From positions 124,001 through 188,000 of the forward strand of contig JAZRXM010000029.1 of assembly GCA_045600205.1 (NCBI GenBank): a DNA stretch of 64,000 nucleotides, written 5' to 3'. Below are positions 1-8,633 of this stretch, one piece after another. The translations under genes and the position numbers were made by a program. Numbering within the stretch: position 1 is the first letter of the stretch; each line of letters begins with the position of its first letter. The notes beneath the pieces were generated by a model. It was not told the DNA's origin, did not search any database, and worked only from the letters and a program-made list of their open reading frames with translations. This stretch comes from Firm-04 sp045600205 (GTDB lineage: Bacteria > Bacillota > Clostridia > Oscillospirales > Ruminococcaceae).

Positions 1-63
1 AACATGTTCTATGAGCAGGGCGGTATGCTTTAATCAGACCTTTTACATTCTTATGTTCCTTTC

Positions 64-110
64 AAAAAGCAAAAACCGTCGCGGAAGACCGCGGCGGCTT
101 TTGCTTTTTA
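64..110 (-). terminator. Intrinsic terminator after the DUF2344 gene
   Basis: Bases 69-84 and 89-104 form a 16-bp stem (one G-T wobble) around an AAGA loop. Read on the minus strand, the stem is followed by a T-rich tract. It lies just beyond the stop codon at 119 and closes the minus-strand gene run. Bases 1-60 hold nothing I recognise. Confidence 0.85.
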
Positions 111-118
111 TTTGGTTT

Positions 119-796
119 TTATCGGAATTCCGAGCCGTCTGCGCACAAAATCGCAAGACGCTCCGCATGAAGCATTCCTGTTTTGAGATGCGGCGCATTG
201 TTCTGTAAATACGCGCAAAACGCATCTGTCAGCAGCGAGGGATTGACATTGACCGAAGTACCGGCAGGCATCCGCAGTTCAAGGAACAGCCCGTCATCGA
301 GCGTCTGTGTCAGCTTGACCTGCGCCTGTGCTTTCAAATCAATCATTGCCGAGCCGCGTTTCGTTTTCTTTTCGATGAGGATTTCTTCTTGAGCGATGAA
401 CGCATCCCACGCGCCGCGTAAATCGTCTGCCTGCGTATCTTCAGCGCAATCCAGGCAGACACGGTAATCCGCAAAGGCGATATCCGTGTGCTTGCGAATC
501 GGGTCAGCCACGCGGACGATCTGCAAATCCTCCGGCAGAACGCGGTTCAGTCGTTCCAATGCCGTCTGCATGGACATTTCGCCGTCAATGCGGAAATCCA
601 TGCACTCGCAGCCGCTTTCGTAGCCGAGGGAGAGTGCCAGCGGGAACATCAGGTAAGCATGCGGATTAAAGCCCTCCGTGAACCAGATCGGTACACCTGC
701 GCGGCGGAAAGCACGCTGCATACAGCGCATCAGGTCAAGGTGTGAGATGTATTTTGCACGGCGGCGTTTTTCGAATGTTGCTCTGACAGAAATCAT
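119..796 (-). CDS. DUF2344 / radical SAM-linked protein (TIGR03936 type)
   Basis: A 225-residue protein of the DUF2344 family, which is found next to, or fused to, B12-binding-like radical SAM proteins. Its molecular role is not established. The N-terminus has the family-typical stretch around YISHLDLMRCMQRAFRRAG (residues about 17-35), followed by a segment containing GFNPHAYLMFPLALSLGYES. The start at 796 is preceded by AAGGAGG and overlaps the stop of the upstream radical SAM gene by four bases (ATGA), so the two are almost certainly co-translated. An upstream in-frame start is possible but would lie inside the ribosome binding site. Family assignment is firm; function is unknown. Confidence 0.85.
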   Translation of the reverse strand: MISVRATFEKRRRAKYISHLDLMRCMQRAFRRAGVPIWFTEGFNPHAYLMFPLALSLGYESGCECMDFRIDGEMSMQTALERLNRVLPEDLQIVRVADPIRKHTDIAFADYRVCLDCAEDTQADDLRGAWDAFIAQEEILIEKKTKRGSAMIDLKAQAQVKLTQTLDDGLFLELRMPAGTSVNVNPSLLTDAFCAYLQNNAPHLKTGMLHAERLAILCADGSEFR

Positions 797-2661
797 ATCT
801 CGCCGTCCTCCTTTTTGTACGTAAAGCAAGGCTTTTTCGTCACTTTGGATACGCCGCAGCCGGCGCAGTTCATGCGGCAGTGCGGTGTGACGGCAGCCTG
901 TTTTGCCTTTTCATTTTCACGAATCAAAAATTCTTTGTCTACGAAGAAATCCATGTGATCCCACGGGAAGATTTCGTCATAACTGCGCGGTCTGCTTGCA
1001 TAGAACGCCATATCCAGACCGCAGGCATCAAACGCTTCCTGCCACAAATCAAAGCGGAAATGTTCCGACCACGCATCAAACAGGCAGCCGCGCTTCCACG
1101 CTTCGAGGATGACAGCGCCCAGACGTCTGTCGCCGCGGGCAAGTACCGCCTCCAGAATGCTTGTATCAGGGGAATGCCAGCTTGCACGGATTCGTTTGTG
1201 CCCCGCGACTGCTTCTTCGAGCACTTTCTGCTTGTGTTCGATCATCTCGCGGGTATCCTGCGGATGAAATTCAAACGGCGTAAACGGTTTCGGTACGAAT
1301 GTCGCAACGGAGCAGGAAATCTGTACACTGCGCCCTTTCGGACGCTCATCCATTTCAAAATAGGAGTCCACCACACGCTGTGCAAGTTCCACAATGCCGC
1401 GGATATCGTCATCGGTTTCGGTGGGCAGACCCATCATGAAGTATAGTTTCACCGCAGTTTGTCCGCCTGCAAAGGCAATTTTGCAGGTGCGAAGGAGTTC
1501 TTCCTCAGTGACATTTTTGTTGATGACATCGCGCAAACGCTGCGTACCTGCCTCGGGTGCAAACGTCAGACCGCTGCTGCGTACCTTGCGAATACGGTTC
1601 ATCAGCGCGGTGCTGAAATTATCGACGCGCAGGGAGGGCAGGCTCAGGTTGATGTGTTCGTCCTCGGTAAAGGTGAGAAGTCCGTCCATCATTTCCTCGA
1701 TTTGCGAATGGTCGGAGGTGGAAAGGGAACAGAGGGAGAGCTCCTCATAGCCCGTGCGGTTGATCAGCGTGCGGGATTGCTCGCAGATGACCTCGGGTGA
1801 TTTTTCGCGGAACGGGCGGTATAAAAATCCTGCCTGACAGAAACGGCAGCCGCGGATGCAGCCACGCAAAACCTCAGTCACAGCACGATCGTGTACGATT
1901 TCGGAGTACGGCACGACAAATTCCTCGGGAACTGTTGCGGTATTGAAATCAGAAATGATGCGTTTGCGGACTTTTGCGGGTGCGCCGTCTTTGGGGGTGA
2001 TGGCAGCAACGGTGCCGTCCGCGTTGTACGCAATGTCGTACAGCGAGGGAACATAGACGCCTTCGATCTGTGCAGCTGCGCGTAAAAATTCGCTTCTGGA
2101 CGCCCCTTTATCCTTCATCTGGGTGTAAAGGTCCATGACTTCGAGGTTCAGCTCCTCGCCCTCGCCGATGAAGAACAAATCAAAGAAATCGGCAAGCGGT
2201 TCCGCATTGCAGCAGCAGGAGCCGCCGGCGCAAACAATCGGAGCAAGCGACTCACCGCGGTCTTTTTGCAGCAGCGGCACGCCTGCTAGATCGAGCATAT
2301 TGAGGATATTCGTATAGCAAAGCTCATAGCCGATGGTGAATGCAATGAAATCAAAATCGCGAATCGGCTCCAGACTTTCGAGGGCGTAAAGTGGGAGATG
2401 TTCCTCACGCATTGCCTGTTCGAAGTCGGTATCGGGCGCAAATACGCGCTCGCACCAGTATTCGGGGCGGTTGTTGATGCAGGTATAGAGGATTTTCATG
2501 CCCAGATTGCTCATGCCGACGTCGTATCGGTCGGGGAAGCAAAAGGCGAAACGGCATTTGATGTCTTTTTTGTCTTTCATGATGCTGCCGGGCTCGCCGC
2601 CGATATAGCGCGAGGGCTTTTGCACTTTCAGCAAGAGCGGTTCGATTTTCTCAAAAAGCAT
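793..2661 (-). CDS. B12-binding-domain-like radical SAM protein (TIGR03960 type)
   Basis: A 622-residue radical SAM protein. The N-terminal half resembles a cobalamin-binding fold (segment FPDRYDVGMSNLGMKILY). The radical SAM cluster motif is CIRGCRFC (CX3CX2C) in RGCIRGCRFCQAGFLYRP. A second cysteine set lies at the C-terminus (CRMNCAGCG), suggesting another iron-sulfur site. The start at 2661 follows TTAAAGGAGAATACC; the open frame extends 59 codons further upstream without family similarity. Proteins of this type pair with DUF2344, as here, sometimes near ribonuclease E/G genes. The substrate is unknown; tRNA or ribosome modification has been suggested only by context. Confidence 0.88.
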   Translation of the reverse strand: MLFEKIEPLLLKVQKPSRYIGGEPGSIMKDKKDIKCRFAFCFPDRYDVGMSNLGMKILYTCINNRPEYWCERVFAPDTDFEQAMREEHLPLYALESLEPIRDFDFIAFTIGYELCYTNILNMLDLAGVPLLQKDRGESLAPIVCAGGSCCCNAEPLADFFDLFFIGEGEELNLEVMDLYTQMKDKGASRSEFLRAAAQIEGVYVPSLYDIAYNADGTVAAITPKDGAPAKVRKRIISDFNTATVPEEFVVPYSEIVHDRAVTEVLRGCIRGCRFCQAGFLYRPFREKSPEVICEQSRTLINRTGYEELSLCSLSTSDHSQIEEMMDGLLTFTEDEHINLSLPSLRVDNFSTALMNRIRKVRSSGLTFAPEAGTQRLRDVINKNVTEEELLRTCKIAFAGGQTAVKLYFMMGLPTETDDDIRGIVELAQRVVDSYFEMDERPKGRSVQISCSVATFVPKPFTPFEFHPQDTREMIEHKQKVLEEAVAGHKRIRASWHSPDTSILEAVLARGDRRLGAVILEAWKRGCLFDAWSEHFRFDLWQEAFDACGLDMAFYASRPRSYDEIFPWDHMDFFVDKEFLIRENEKAKQAAVTPHCRMNCAGCGVSKVTKKPCFTYKKEDGEI

Positions 2662-2663
2662 GG

Positions 2664-2873
2664 TATTCTCCTTTAACAACAAAGTGGTGTCTCCGACGGA
2701 TTGATAATGGAGCTCCGCTCCAAACCTTGCCAGAGGCGAGCCTTTGGTCGGCGTCCGCAGACGACGAAACTCCCATATCGTCCTGTCTAAGGCATTAGAG
2801 AGGAACTCTATTTCAAGGCAGGGTACTTCTGTCAACAAATCGAAAGCGCAAGCATCTGCTTACGCTCTCTTTG
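2664..2873. other. Intergenic stretch with a hairpin
   Basis: These 210 bases between the U32 gene and the radical SAM gene contain no convincing gene. An imperfect inverted repeat at 2720-2747 (CCAAA ... TTTGG outer arms, CTTGCC/GGCGAG inner arms, AGA loop) is the only structure seen. It has no T-tract on either strand, so it does not look like an intrinsic terminator. Confidence 0.4.
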
Positions 2874-4103
2874 TTATTCATCGACCTGTTTGCGTAAAAA
2901 TGCGCCCGCAGGGATCTCTGCGCCGCGATAGGCGATCGAGCAATCCATGACGGCATGGTTGGCACTTTCGATGACCTCGCCGTCCGCATTCTGCAAATCG
3001 TTCACGGAAACGGAAATCGGCTGCGATTTTGGCATCAGGATTTCCAATGTATCTCCTGCAAAAAAGCGGTTTCTCTGGCTGATGTACAGCCGTCCGTTTT
3101 CTGTTTTCTGCACAATGCCGACCACATCGCAGTTGCGCACATAGCTTGCAGTGGCGTTGTGGATACTGTCGGTCGGCTGTCCGTAGTAAAACCCCGTGGT
3201 GTACGGGCGGTGGCTTACCATTTCCAGCTCGCGGAAAACCCACGCAGGTACGTCGGATTTTGGCTTGCTGAATACGGCATCCATTGCCATGCGGTAGGCG
3301 TTTGTCACGCCTGCCACGTAGTAAGCCGCTTTGGCTCTGCCCTCGATTTTGAACGAGGAAATGCCGGCTTGGGCAAGTTCCTCCAGATGTGCCGCCATAC
3401 ATAGATCTTTTGCGTTGAGGATGTAGCTGCCGTTTTCGTCCTCACCGATCGGGAAAAACTGATTCGGACGTTTCTCCTCCATCAGCGCGTATTTCCAGCG
3501 GCAGGACTGTGCGCAGGCACCGCGGTTTGCATCGCGTCCCGTGAAGTATTCCGAGAGCAGGCATCTGCCCGAAATGCTCATGCACATTGCGCCGTGCACA
3601 AATGCTTCGATTTCGAGTGCAGATGGCGTTTTTGCACGCAGCTCTGCGATTTCTTCAATAGAAAGTTCTCTGGCAAGCACCACACGCTCGCAGCCCATGT
3701 TCCAGAGTGCGGTGGCGGTTGCGTAGTTGACCACGCCTGTCTGGGTGGATGCGTGAATTGGTAAATCGGGAGTTATTTCGCGGATTTTGGTAATCACGCC
3801 GAGGTCTGCCGCAATGACGGCATCAATGCCGCAAGCCTGCACATCCCGCAAAAATGTCGGAAATACGTCCAGTTCGCGGTTGCGTGGCAGCACGTTGACC
3901 GTCAGATAGACCCTGACACCGCCTGCGTGTGCAAAATCGACAGCATCTTTCAGCTCCTGCATATCGAAATTCTTTGCAGCAGCGCGCATTCCGAACATTT
4001 TCGCGCCCAGATAAACTGCATCCGCGCCATAGCCGACCGCTGCTTCCAGACATTCGCGGTCGCCTGCGGGGCAGAGCAGTTCGGGCTTAGTTATCGCCGT
4101 CAT
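2874..4103 (-). CDS. Peptidase U32 family protein, probable tRNA U34 hydroxylation protein (TrhP-like)
   Basis: A 409-residue U32-family protein. The family signature is clear: EAFVHGAMCMSISGRCLLSE, followed by GACAQSCRW, whose cysteines bind a cluster in characterised relatives. The N-terminus PELLCPAGDRECLEAAVGYG and the segment GADAVYLGAKMFG are typical. U32 proteins include the TrhP enzymes that make 5-hydroxyuridine at tRNA position 34. In Bacillus subtilis the trhP genes (yrrN/yrrO) follow yrrL, the mltG homologue, and here the gene directly follows mltG with a 17-base overlap. The methyltransferase trmR found between them in Bacillus is absent. TrhP function is inferred from context; RlhA-like rRNA hydroxylation is the alternative. 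Confidence 0.85.
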   Translation of the reverse strand: MTAITKPELLCPAGDRECLEAAVGYGADAVYLGAKMFGMRAAAKNFDMQELKDAVDFAHAGGVRVYLTVNVLPRNRELDVFPTFLRDVQACGIDAVIAADLGVITKIREITPDLPIHASTQTGVVNYATATALWNMGCERVVLARELSIEEIAELRAKTPSALEIEAFVHGAMCMSISGRCLLSEYFTGRDANRGACAQSCRWKYALMEEKRPNQFFPIGEDENGSYILNAKDLCMAAHLEELAQAGISSFKIEGRAKAAYYVAGVTNAYRMAMDAVFSKPKSDVPAWVFRELEMVSHRPYTTGFYYGQPTDSIHNATASYVRNCDVVGIVQKTENGRLYISQRNRFFAGDTLEILMPKSQPISVSVNDLQNADGEVIESANHAVMDCSIAYRGAEIPAGAFLRKQVDE

Positions 4104-5559
4104 CTGCAAGACCTGCCTCTGCCTGCTGCTGCTTGATTTTTGCGATGTTGTCGTTGTGCGCCTTGAGGTCTTCTGCGTAGAAGGTCTCGCCTGTCTGGAC
4201 GTTTGCGACGAAATAGTAATAGTTGGAAGATTCGGGGTACAAAACAGCCGTGATCGCGTCTTTTCCGGGGTTGTTGATCGCTCCGGGCGGCAATCCCTGA
4301 CCGATATAGGTGTTGTATTCGTTGCACATGAGCGGATCCTCACGCTGCTGACTTGCCAGATACGGCTGAATGACTTCCTCCGCGTATTTTCTGGTCGGGT
4401 CGGATTGCAGCATGGTGAATACGCCCGGGTTGTTCAGACGGTTGTGGAAAACGCCGGCAACCATTTTCATGTCATCGAAAGAGGGGGCTTCCGCCTGCAC
4501 GATCGACGCCAGTGTGATGACATCATCCAGCGTCATGCCGAGTTCATCCATTGCGCGGTAATCGGCGGAGGTGATTTTTTTGTCAAAGTTTTCGTAGATT
4601 TTCTGAACTACGATTTCGGGGTCCTCACCGACATAGAATTCGTAGGTATCGGGGAAGCAGTAGCCTTCACGGCTCTGGAACCGCAGGGGTTCGTTCTTGG
4701 GGATATAGTCCTCGAATTTGAAGCCGTAGCCGCCCGCGTTGAAATAGAACACGAATTCTTCGGCATCGCAGACTTCGCTTTCTTCCAGTTGCTTTGCGAT
4801 ATCGAGCAGGTTCGTGCCTTCCGTGAAGGTCACGCGGACGTATTCACGGTCGTTTGCGTGGTTCTTGCACAGTTCCGCGATCATGGCTTCGTAGCTCATA
4901 TTCGGAGAAAGTTCGTGGTCGCCCGGGATATAGCTGGTATCCATTCCACTCATACGGGAAATGACGCGGAACACTTTTTTCAGACGAATCAGACCCTCGT
5001 CATAAAGCTGGTCTGCGACGTCCGCAACGGTTGCGCCTGTGGGCACGGTGATATTCTTTTTCTCGATATCCTTGTCAATGCCGTACATTTCCTTTGCGAC
5101 TGCAAGAATCGTGACGGAAGAAAGCACGGCGGCGGAGATGATGAAGGTCAGGGCAATGAGTGCGCAGGATATCCCGCGACCCTTGCGGCGTTTGCGGATG
5201 AGTTTTTTGCGCTTGCGCTTTTTTTTGTTTTTGCCTGTGCCGAAGAAGCTTTCGTCCTCCTCGTCATCGTATTCTTCCTCATCGGGTACAGCGGGCACAT
5301 TATCTGCTGCGTTGGATTTTACAGCAGGTGCGGGAGTATTCTTTTCAGAGGACACAGCGGTCGGCTGCTTTTGCGGAGCCGGATCTGTTGTCTGCTTTTC
5401 TGAAATCGCAGCAGGGGATTCCGCATCTGCGGACTTTTTCGGTGCTGCATCTGTGTCCTCGCTCATGATCTCATCGAGCAGTTCATCAATCTCATCGGGT
5501 TGTACGTTCTTTGCTGCGGCATCATTTTCCGTATCAGCAGGCTTTTGCATATCAGCCAT
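4087..5559 (-). CDS. mltG: Endolytic transglycosylase MltG
   Basis: A 490-residue membrane-anchored lytic transglycosylase of the YceG/MltG family, which cleaves nascent peptidoglycan strands. Residues 1-128 are a long cytoplasmic region, first acidic and Ala/Pro-rich, then strongly basic (KKKRKRKKLIRKRRKGRG). One transmembrane helix follows at about 129-155, then the extracytoplasmic domain. EGYCFPDTYEF (298-308) and ASIVQAEAPSFDDMKMVAGV (351-370) match the active-site region, with Glu357 as the likely catalytic residue. The start at 5559 has CGGAGGA upstream and overlaps the preceding stop by eight bases. The cytoplasmic extension is longer than in E. coli MltG, as is common in Firmicutes. 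Confidence 0.95.
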   Translation of the reverse strand: MADMQKPADTENDAAAKNVQPDEIDELLDEIMSEDTDAAPKKSADAESPAAISEKQTTDPAPQKQPTAVSSEKNTPAPAVKSNAADNVPAVPDEEEYDDEEDESFFGTGKNKKKRKRKKLIRKRRKGRGISCALIALTFIISAAVLSSVTILAVAKEMYGIDKDIEKKNITVPTGATVADVADQLYDEGLIRLKKVFRVISRMSGMDTSYIPGDHELSPNMSYEAMIAELCKNHANDREYVRVTFTEGTNLLDIAKQLEESEVCDAEEFVFYFNAGGYGFKFEDYIPKNEPLRFQSREGYCFPDTYEFYVGEDPEIVVQKIYENFDKKITSADYRAMDELGMTLDDVITLASIVQAEAPSFDDMKMVAGVFHNRLNNPGVFTMLQSDPTRKYAEEVIQPYLASQQREDPLMCNEYNTYIGQGLPPGAINNPGKDAITAVLYPESSNYYYFVANVQTGETFYAEDLKAHNDNIAKIKQQQAEAGLADDGDN

Positions 5560-6133
5560 GGAAGTCCTCCGTTCTTTTCTCTGTGACAAGGGTTTGCATT
5601 TTTTTATCGTATTCATCATGCGGCAGATGTTCCACACCGCAGTATGCGTAGCACAGTCCGATGGTTTTGACATCGGGGTGTGCGGCAAGGAATCGGTCGT
5701 AGTAGCCGCCGCCTGCGCCCAGACGGTATCCTTCCGCATCGAAGGCGAGCATGGGCAGCAGGACGAGGGTATCGCTGTCGGCATCGCAGATGCGGTCATC
5801 GGAAACGGGCGGCACGGGAATGCGATAAGCACCCGTGGTCAGTTCCGACATACGGTCAAGGCGATAGAAGGTCATAGTATGGCTGACCGTGTTGCAGACG
5901 GGCAGTGCGAGGGTTTTCCCCGCATCCAGACAGGCAGTCAGAAGTTCCTGTGTGCGGACTTCGTGGGGCATTGCAACGTAAGCGAAAACCTGTTTTGCGG
6001 CGGCAAAAGCGGGGTGTGCAAGTACTGCACGGCAAATTGCCTCGTCAGCGGCATGACGCGTTGCGAGGGGCATTTCCGCCCGCAGACGCATCATATCCTG
6101 ACGAAGCATTTTTTTCTCAGTATTTCCGTTCAT
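5552..6133 (-). CDS. 5-formyltetrahydrofolate cyclo-ligase
   Basis: A 193-residue enzyme of the 5-FTHF cyclo-ligase (MTHFS) family. It converts 5-formyl-THF to 5,10-methenyl-THF with ATP, salvaging an inhibitory folate. Family motifs are VFAYVAMPHEVRTQELL in the N-terminal half, LPVCNT in the middle, and LVLLPMLAFDAEGYRLGAGG followed by GYYDRFL, which form the nucleotide-binding site. The start at 6133 overlaps the upstream stop by four bases (ATGA), so translation is probably coupled. Folate recycling fits its place downstream of thymidylate kinase. Confidence 0.93.
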   Translation of the reverse strand: MNGNTEKKMLRQDMMRLRAEMPLATRHAADEAICRAVLAHPAFAAAKQVFAYVAMPHEVRTQELLTACLDAGKTLALPVCNTVSHTMTFYRLDRMSELTTGAYRIPVPPVSDDRICDADSDTLVLLPMLAFDAEGYRLGAGGGYYDRFLAAHPDVKTIGLCYAYCGVEHLPHDEYDKKMQTLVTEKRTEDFHG

Positions 6134-6675
6134 TTTTTCACGATCATGCTTTCTGCGAGCTGCTTGCGGACGTCTTTGGTCAGCAGGCATTCCACCAGTT
6201 TCAGACCGAATTCCATTGCGGTGCCGGGACCCTTGGAGGTGACCAGTTTTCCGTCCACGACCACGGTATCGTATCCGTTGCGTGCGCCCTTCAGATCCTG
6301 CTCGCAGCCGGGGTAGCAGACTGCTTTTTTGCCTTGCAGGATGCCCATTTTTCCGAGAATGGTCGGTGCGGCGCAAATTGCGGCGATCCATTTGCCGTTG
6401 GTGTTGGCATATTCGATCGCAGTCTTGACGGCATCGCTTTGTCCCAGATTGAGCGTACCGGGCATACCGCCGGGCAGTACGATCATTTCGAGGTTTGCGT
6501 CTGCGGTGAATTCGTCAATGGTGATGTCTGCACCGACAGGGATTTTGTGTGCGCCCATGACCACTTTGCCGGTCACACCGACCGTGCAGACCTGTCTGCC
6601 TGCTCTGCGGAGGCAGTCAACGGGGGTCAGAGCCTCGATTTCTTCAAAGCCGTCTGCGAGAAAAACGTATACCAT
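6130..6675 (-). CDS. DJ-1/PfpI family protein
   Basis: A 181-residue protein of the DJ-1/ThiJ/PfpI superfamily. Family signs are the N-terminal MVYVFLADGFEEIEALTPVD (with the conserved Glu of the GFEEIE segment), VLPGGMPGTLNL, and the nucleophile-elbow cysteine in AAICAAPTILGKMG. Members act as protective or deglycase-like proteins; the specific substrate cannot be read from sequence. The start at 6675 follows AAGGAGGACTTTATT. It sits 17 bases after the thymidylate kinase gene and overlaps the cyclo-ligase gene by four bases. Confidence 0.92.
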   Translation of the reverse strand: MVYVFLADGFEEIEALTPVDCLRRAGRQVCTVGVTGKVVMGAHKIPVGADITIDEFTADANLEMIVLPGGMPGTLNLGQSDAVKTAIEYANTNGKWIAAICAAPTILGKMGILQGKKAVCYPGCEQDLKGARNGYDTVVVDGKLVTSKGPGTAMEFGLKLVECLLTKDVRKQLAESMIVKK

Positions 6676-6692
6676 AATAAAGTCCTCCTTAT

Positions 6693-7352
6693 TTATTCGG
6701 TAAAAGCGGCAACGATCCGCTTGGTCATTTCTTCGATGGTGAACAGCCGACCGTCCGAGTCCAGACAGGATACGATGTGCCAGCCTGCTTTTTCCGCGGT
6801 ATAGAGCGCGGATTCGCGGCACTGTATCAAAAACGGCAGATTGCATTCGTGGACATCTTTTTTCTGCTCATCGCCCTGATACCGTTTGGATAGCAGTTTT
6901 TGTGCAGTTTCGGGCGGTAAATCCAGAAAAACAGTACGTTCAGGGCGCGGCAGGGCGAGCTTTTCGTACTCATATTCGGCAAGCCAAGCCAGATAGGCGT
7001 CCCATTCGCTGCGGGGCAGCTTGGTCATCTGATAAATTGCGTTGGAGCTGACATATCGTCCTGACAGAATATTCTGTCCCGCTTCGAAATCTCTGCCCCA
7101 GTGCTGTTTGTAGGCGCAGTAGCGGTCCACTGCGTAGAAACTGGATGCCGCATAGGCATTGACGTCCTGCGCGCTGCCCAGTGCGCCGTTCAGATAGAGC
7201 TGCACGGGCTGAGAGGACGGGTCGTTATAATCGGGAAAGCTGATGACGCGGGTATCGAGTCCCAGCGCACAAAGAGCATCTGAAACGAGCGGGAGCTGCG
7301 TTGATTTTCCGCAGCCGTCCAGACCCTCCAGAACGAATAATTTACCGTGCAT
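6693..7352 (-). CDS. tmk: Thymidylate kinase
   Basis: A 219-residue nucleoside-monophosphate kinase that phosphorylates dTMP to dTDP. The P-loop is GLDGCGKST (10-18). VISFPDYNDPSSQPVQLYL resembles the substrate-binding FP-x-Y segment; AVDRY and LSGRYVSSNAIYQ follow, and VFLDLPPETA precedes the lid. The start at 7352 has GAGGCGG eight bases upstream; an in-frame start ten codons earlier (7382) is possible. This is the first gene of the minus-strand run from the promoter at 7404-7432. The divergent KMHGKL-type tmk form, without the DRx lid arginines of the E. coli enzyme, is common in Clostridia. Confidence 0.9.
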   Translation of the reverse strand: MHGKLFVLEGLDGCGKSTQLPLVSDALCALGLDTRVISFPDYNDPSSQPVQLYLNGALGSAQDVNAYAASSFYAVDRYCAYKQHWGRDFEAGQNILSGRYVSSNAIYQMTKLPRSEWDAYLAWLAEYEYEKLALPRPERTVFLDLPPETAQKLLSKRYQGDEQKKDVHECNLPFLIQCRESALYTAEKAGWHIVSCLDSDGRLFTIEEMTKRIVAAFTE

Positions 7353-7403
7353 TTGCAACCGCCTCGCTTTTTCTGCACACAATATTCCATAATATATCAG
7401 TTT

Positions 7404-7432
7404 ATTATATCACAGCTTTGCGCAGATGTCAA
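7404..7432 (-). promoter_or_regulatory. Promoter of the tmk operon
   Basis: Read on the minus strand: TTGACA (7427-7432), 17-base spacer, TATAAT (7404-7409), an exact housekeeping sigma consensus. It lies 52 bases upstream of the tmk start. Confidence 0.9.
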
Positions 7433-7590
7433 CTTTTCCGCAAAAAGATGTTGAAGTGCCTGCGGTGCATTCATAACAGAACAGCGCAAGGATTTTGAAA
7501 AAACATCTTAAATTCCTGCACAAATAAAAAGCCGTGTTTCTGTGTAATACTGACAGAAAACGCAGTTTTCGCGCAAACAGCCGAAATCGC

Positions 7591-7619
7591 TTGACGCAAT
7601 CCTGCATTTGTGATATAAT
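7591..7619 (+). promoter_or_regulatory. Promoter of the pyrF operon
   Basis: TTGACG (7591-7596), 17-base spacer, TATAAT (7614-7619), followed by a roughly 70-base leader to the pyrF start at 7693. Confidence 0.9.
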
Positions 7620-7692
7620 ATAATCGCGGAAATTTGGACAGACGATGCTCTGTACATTTATATAACGAAAACTTCATTAGGAGGCACTTCAT

Positions 7693-8616
7693 ATGTCTTT
7701 TGACCGTTTGATTTCAAAGATTATCGCAATGAAAAACCCGACCGTTGCAGGTCTGGATCCGAAACTTGATTATGTTCCGGATTACCTCAAGAAAAGCTTT
7801 TTTGAGGAAGACGGCGAAACCCTGAAAGCTGCTGCAAAGGCAATTTTCCGCTATAATCAGCAGATCATTGATGCGATTTGCGACATTGTCCCTGCGGTGA
7901 AATTGCAGGCTGCTTACTACGAAATGTACGGTCACCACGGCGTGAAAACCATGGAGCGTACAATTCGTTACGCAAAACTCAAGGGAATGTACGTCATCAC
8001 GGACGGCAAGCGCAATGATATTGGTGCGACCATGGAGGCGTATACCGCTGCACATCTTGGTTCCTGCCGTATCGGTTCCAATGATTGCGAGCCGTTTGGT
8101 GCGGATGCACTGACTGTCAACGGATATCTCGGCACAGACGGTATTGCACCGCTGATGGGCGTCTGCAAAGAAAATGACAAGGGCATTTTTGTCCTCTGCA
8201 AGACCTCGAACCCGTCCTCGGGCGAATTTCAGGATCTGCTGATCGACGGTGTACCGCTCTACGCACGCATGGGTGACAAATGCGAGGAATGGGGCAAAGA
8301 TACCATCGGTGAATTTGGTTACAGTGCCGTTGGTGCAGTGGTCGGCGCCACATACCCCGAACAGCTTGTCGAGCTGAGAAAGCGTCTGCCGCACACCATG
8401 TTTTTGGTTCCCGGCTACGGCGCACAGGGCGGCGGCGCACAGGGTATTGCAGGCGGTTTTGATGAAAAGGGTCTGGGCGCGATCGTCAACAGTTCGAGAG
8501 CTATTCTTTGTGCATACAAGAAAGAAGGCTGCGATGAGCGTGACTTTGCAATGGCATCCCGCCGCGAGGCTCTGCGGATGCGCGATGATCTGACGCAGTA
8601 CATCCACATCGGCTGA
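7693..8616 (+). CDS. pyrF: Orotidine 5'-phosphate decarboxylase (type 2)
   Basis: A 307-residue enzyme decarboxylating OMP to UMP, the last step of UMP synthesis. The catalytic D-x-K-R-x-D-I array is at 104-110 (TDGKRNDIGATMEAY). The length of about 300 residues and the segment GLDPKLDYVPDYL mark the long type 2 form rather than the 230-residue type 1. TAGGAGG precedes the ATG. It is the first gene of pyrF-pyrK-pyrD. Confidence 0.96.
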   Translation: MSFDRLISKIIAMKNPTVAGLDPKLDYVPDYLKKSFFEEDGETLKAAAKAIFRYNQQIIDAICDIVPAVKLQAAYYEMYGHHGVKTMERTIRYAKLKGMYVITDGKRNDIGATMEAYTAAHLGSCRIGSNDCEPFGADALTVNGYLGTDGIAPLMGVCKENDKGIFVLCKTSNPSSGEFQDLLIDGVPLYARMGDKCEEWGKDTIGEFGYSAVGAVVGATYPEQLVELRKRLPHTMFLVPGYGAQGGGAQGIAGGFDEKGLGAIVNSSRAILCAYKKEGCDERDFAMASRREALRMRDDLTQYIHIG

Positions 8617-8633
8617 CGCGAAAGGATTTTGAA

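Larger units (their letters stand above)
7353..7692. other. Divergent intergenic region between tmk and pyrF
   Basis: This 340-base gap holds two divergent consensus promoters (minus strand at 7404-7432, plus strand at 7591-7619) and no gene I can support. I looked for a PyrR-type attenuator upstream of pyrF and saw no terminator hairpin between the promoter and the start codon. Confidence 0.6.

Noticed and set aside
4156..5403. Plus-strand open frame (415 codons) opposite mltG
   Set aside because: Antisense to a clear MltG with its catalytic motif; Val/Phe-rich composition of a mirrored frame.
7620..7692. PyrR-type attenuator in the pyrF leader
   Set aside because: No terminator/antiterminator hairpins between the promoter and the pyrF ribosome binding site.
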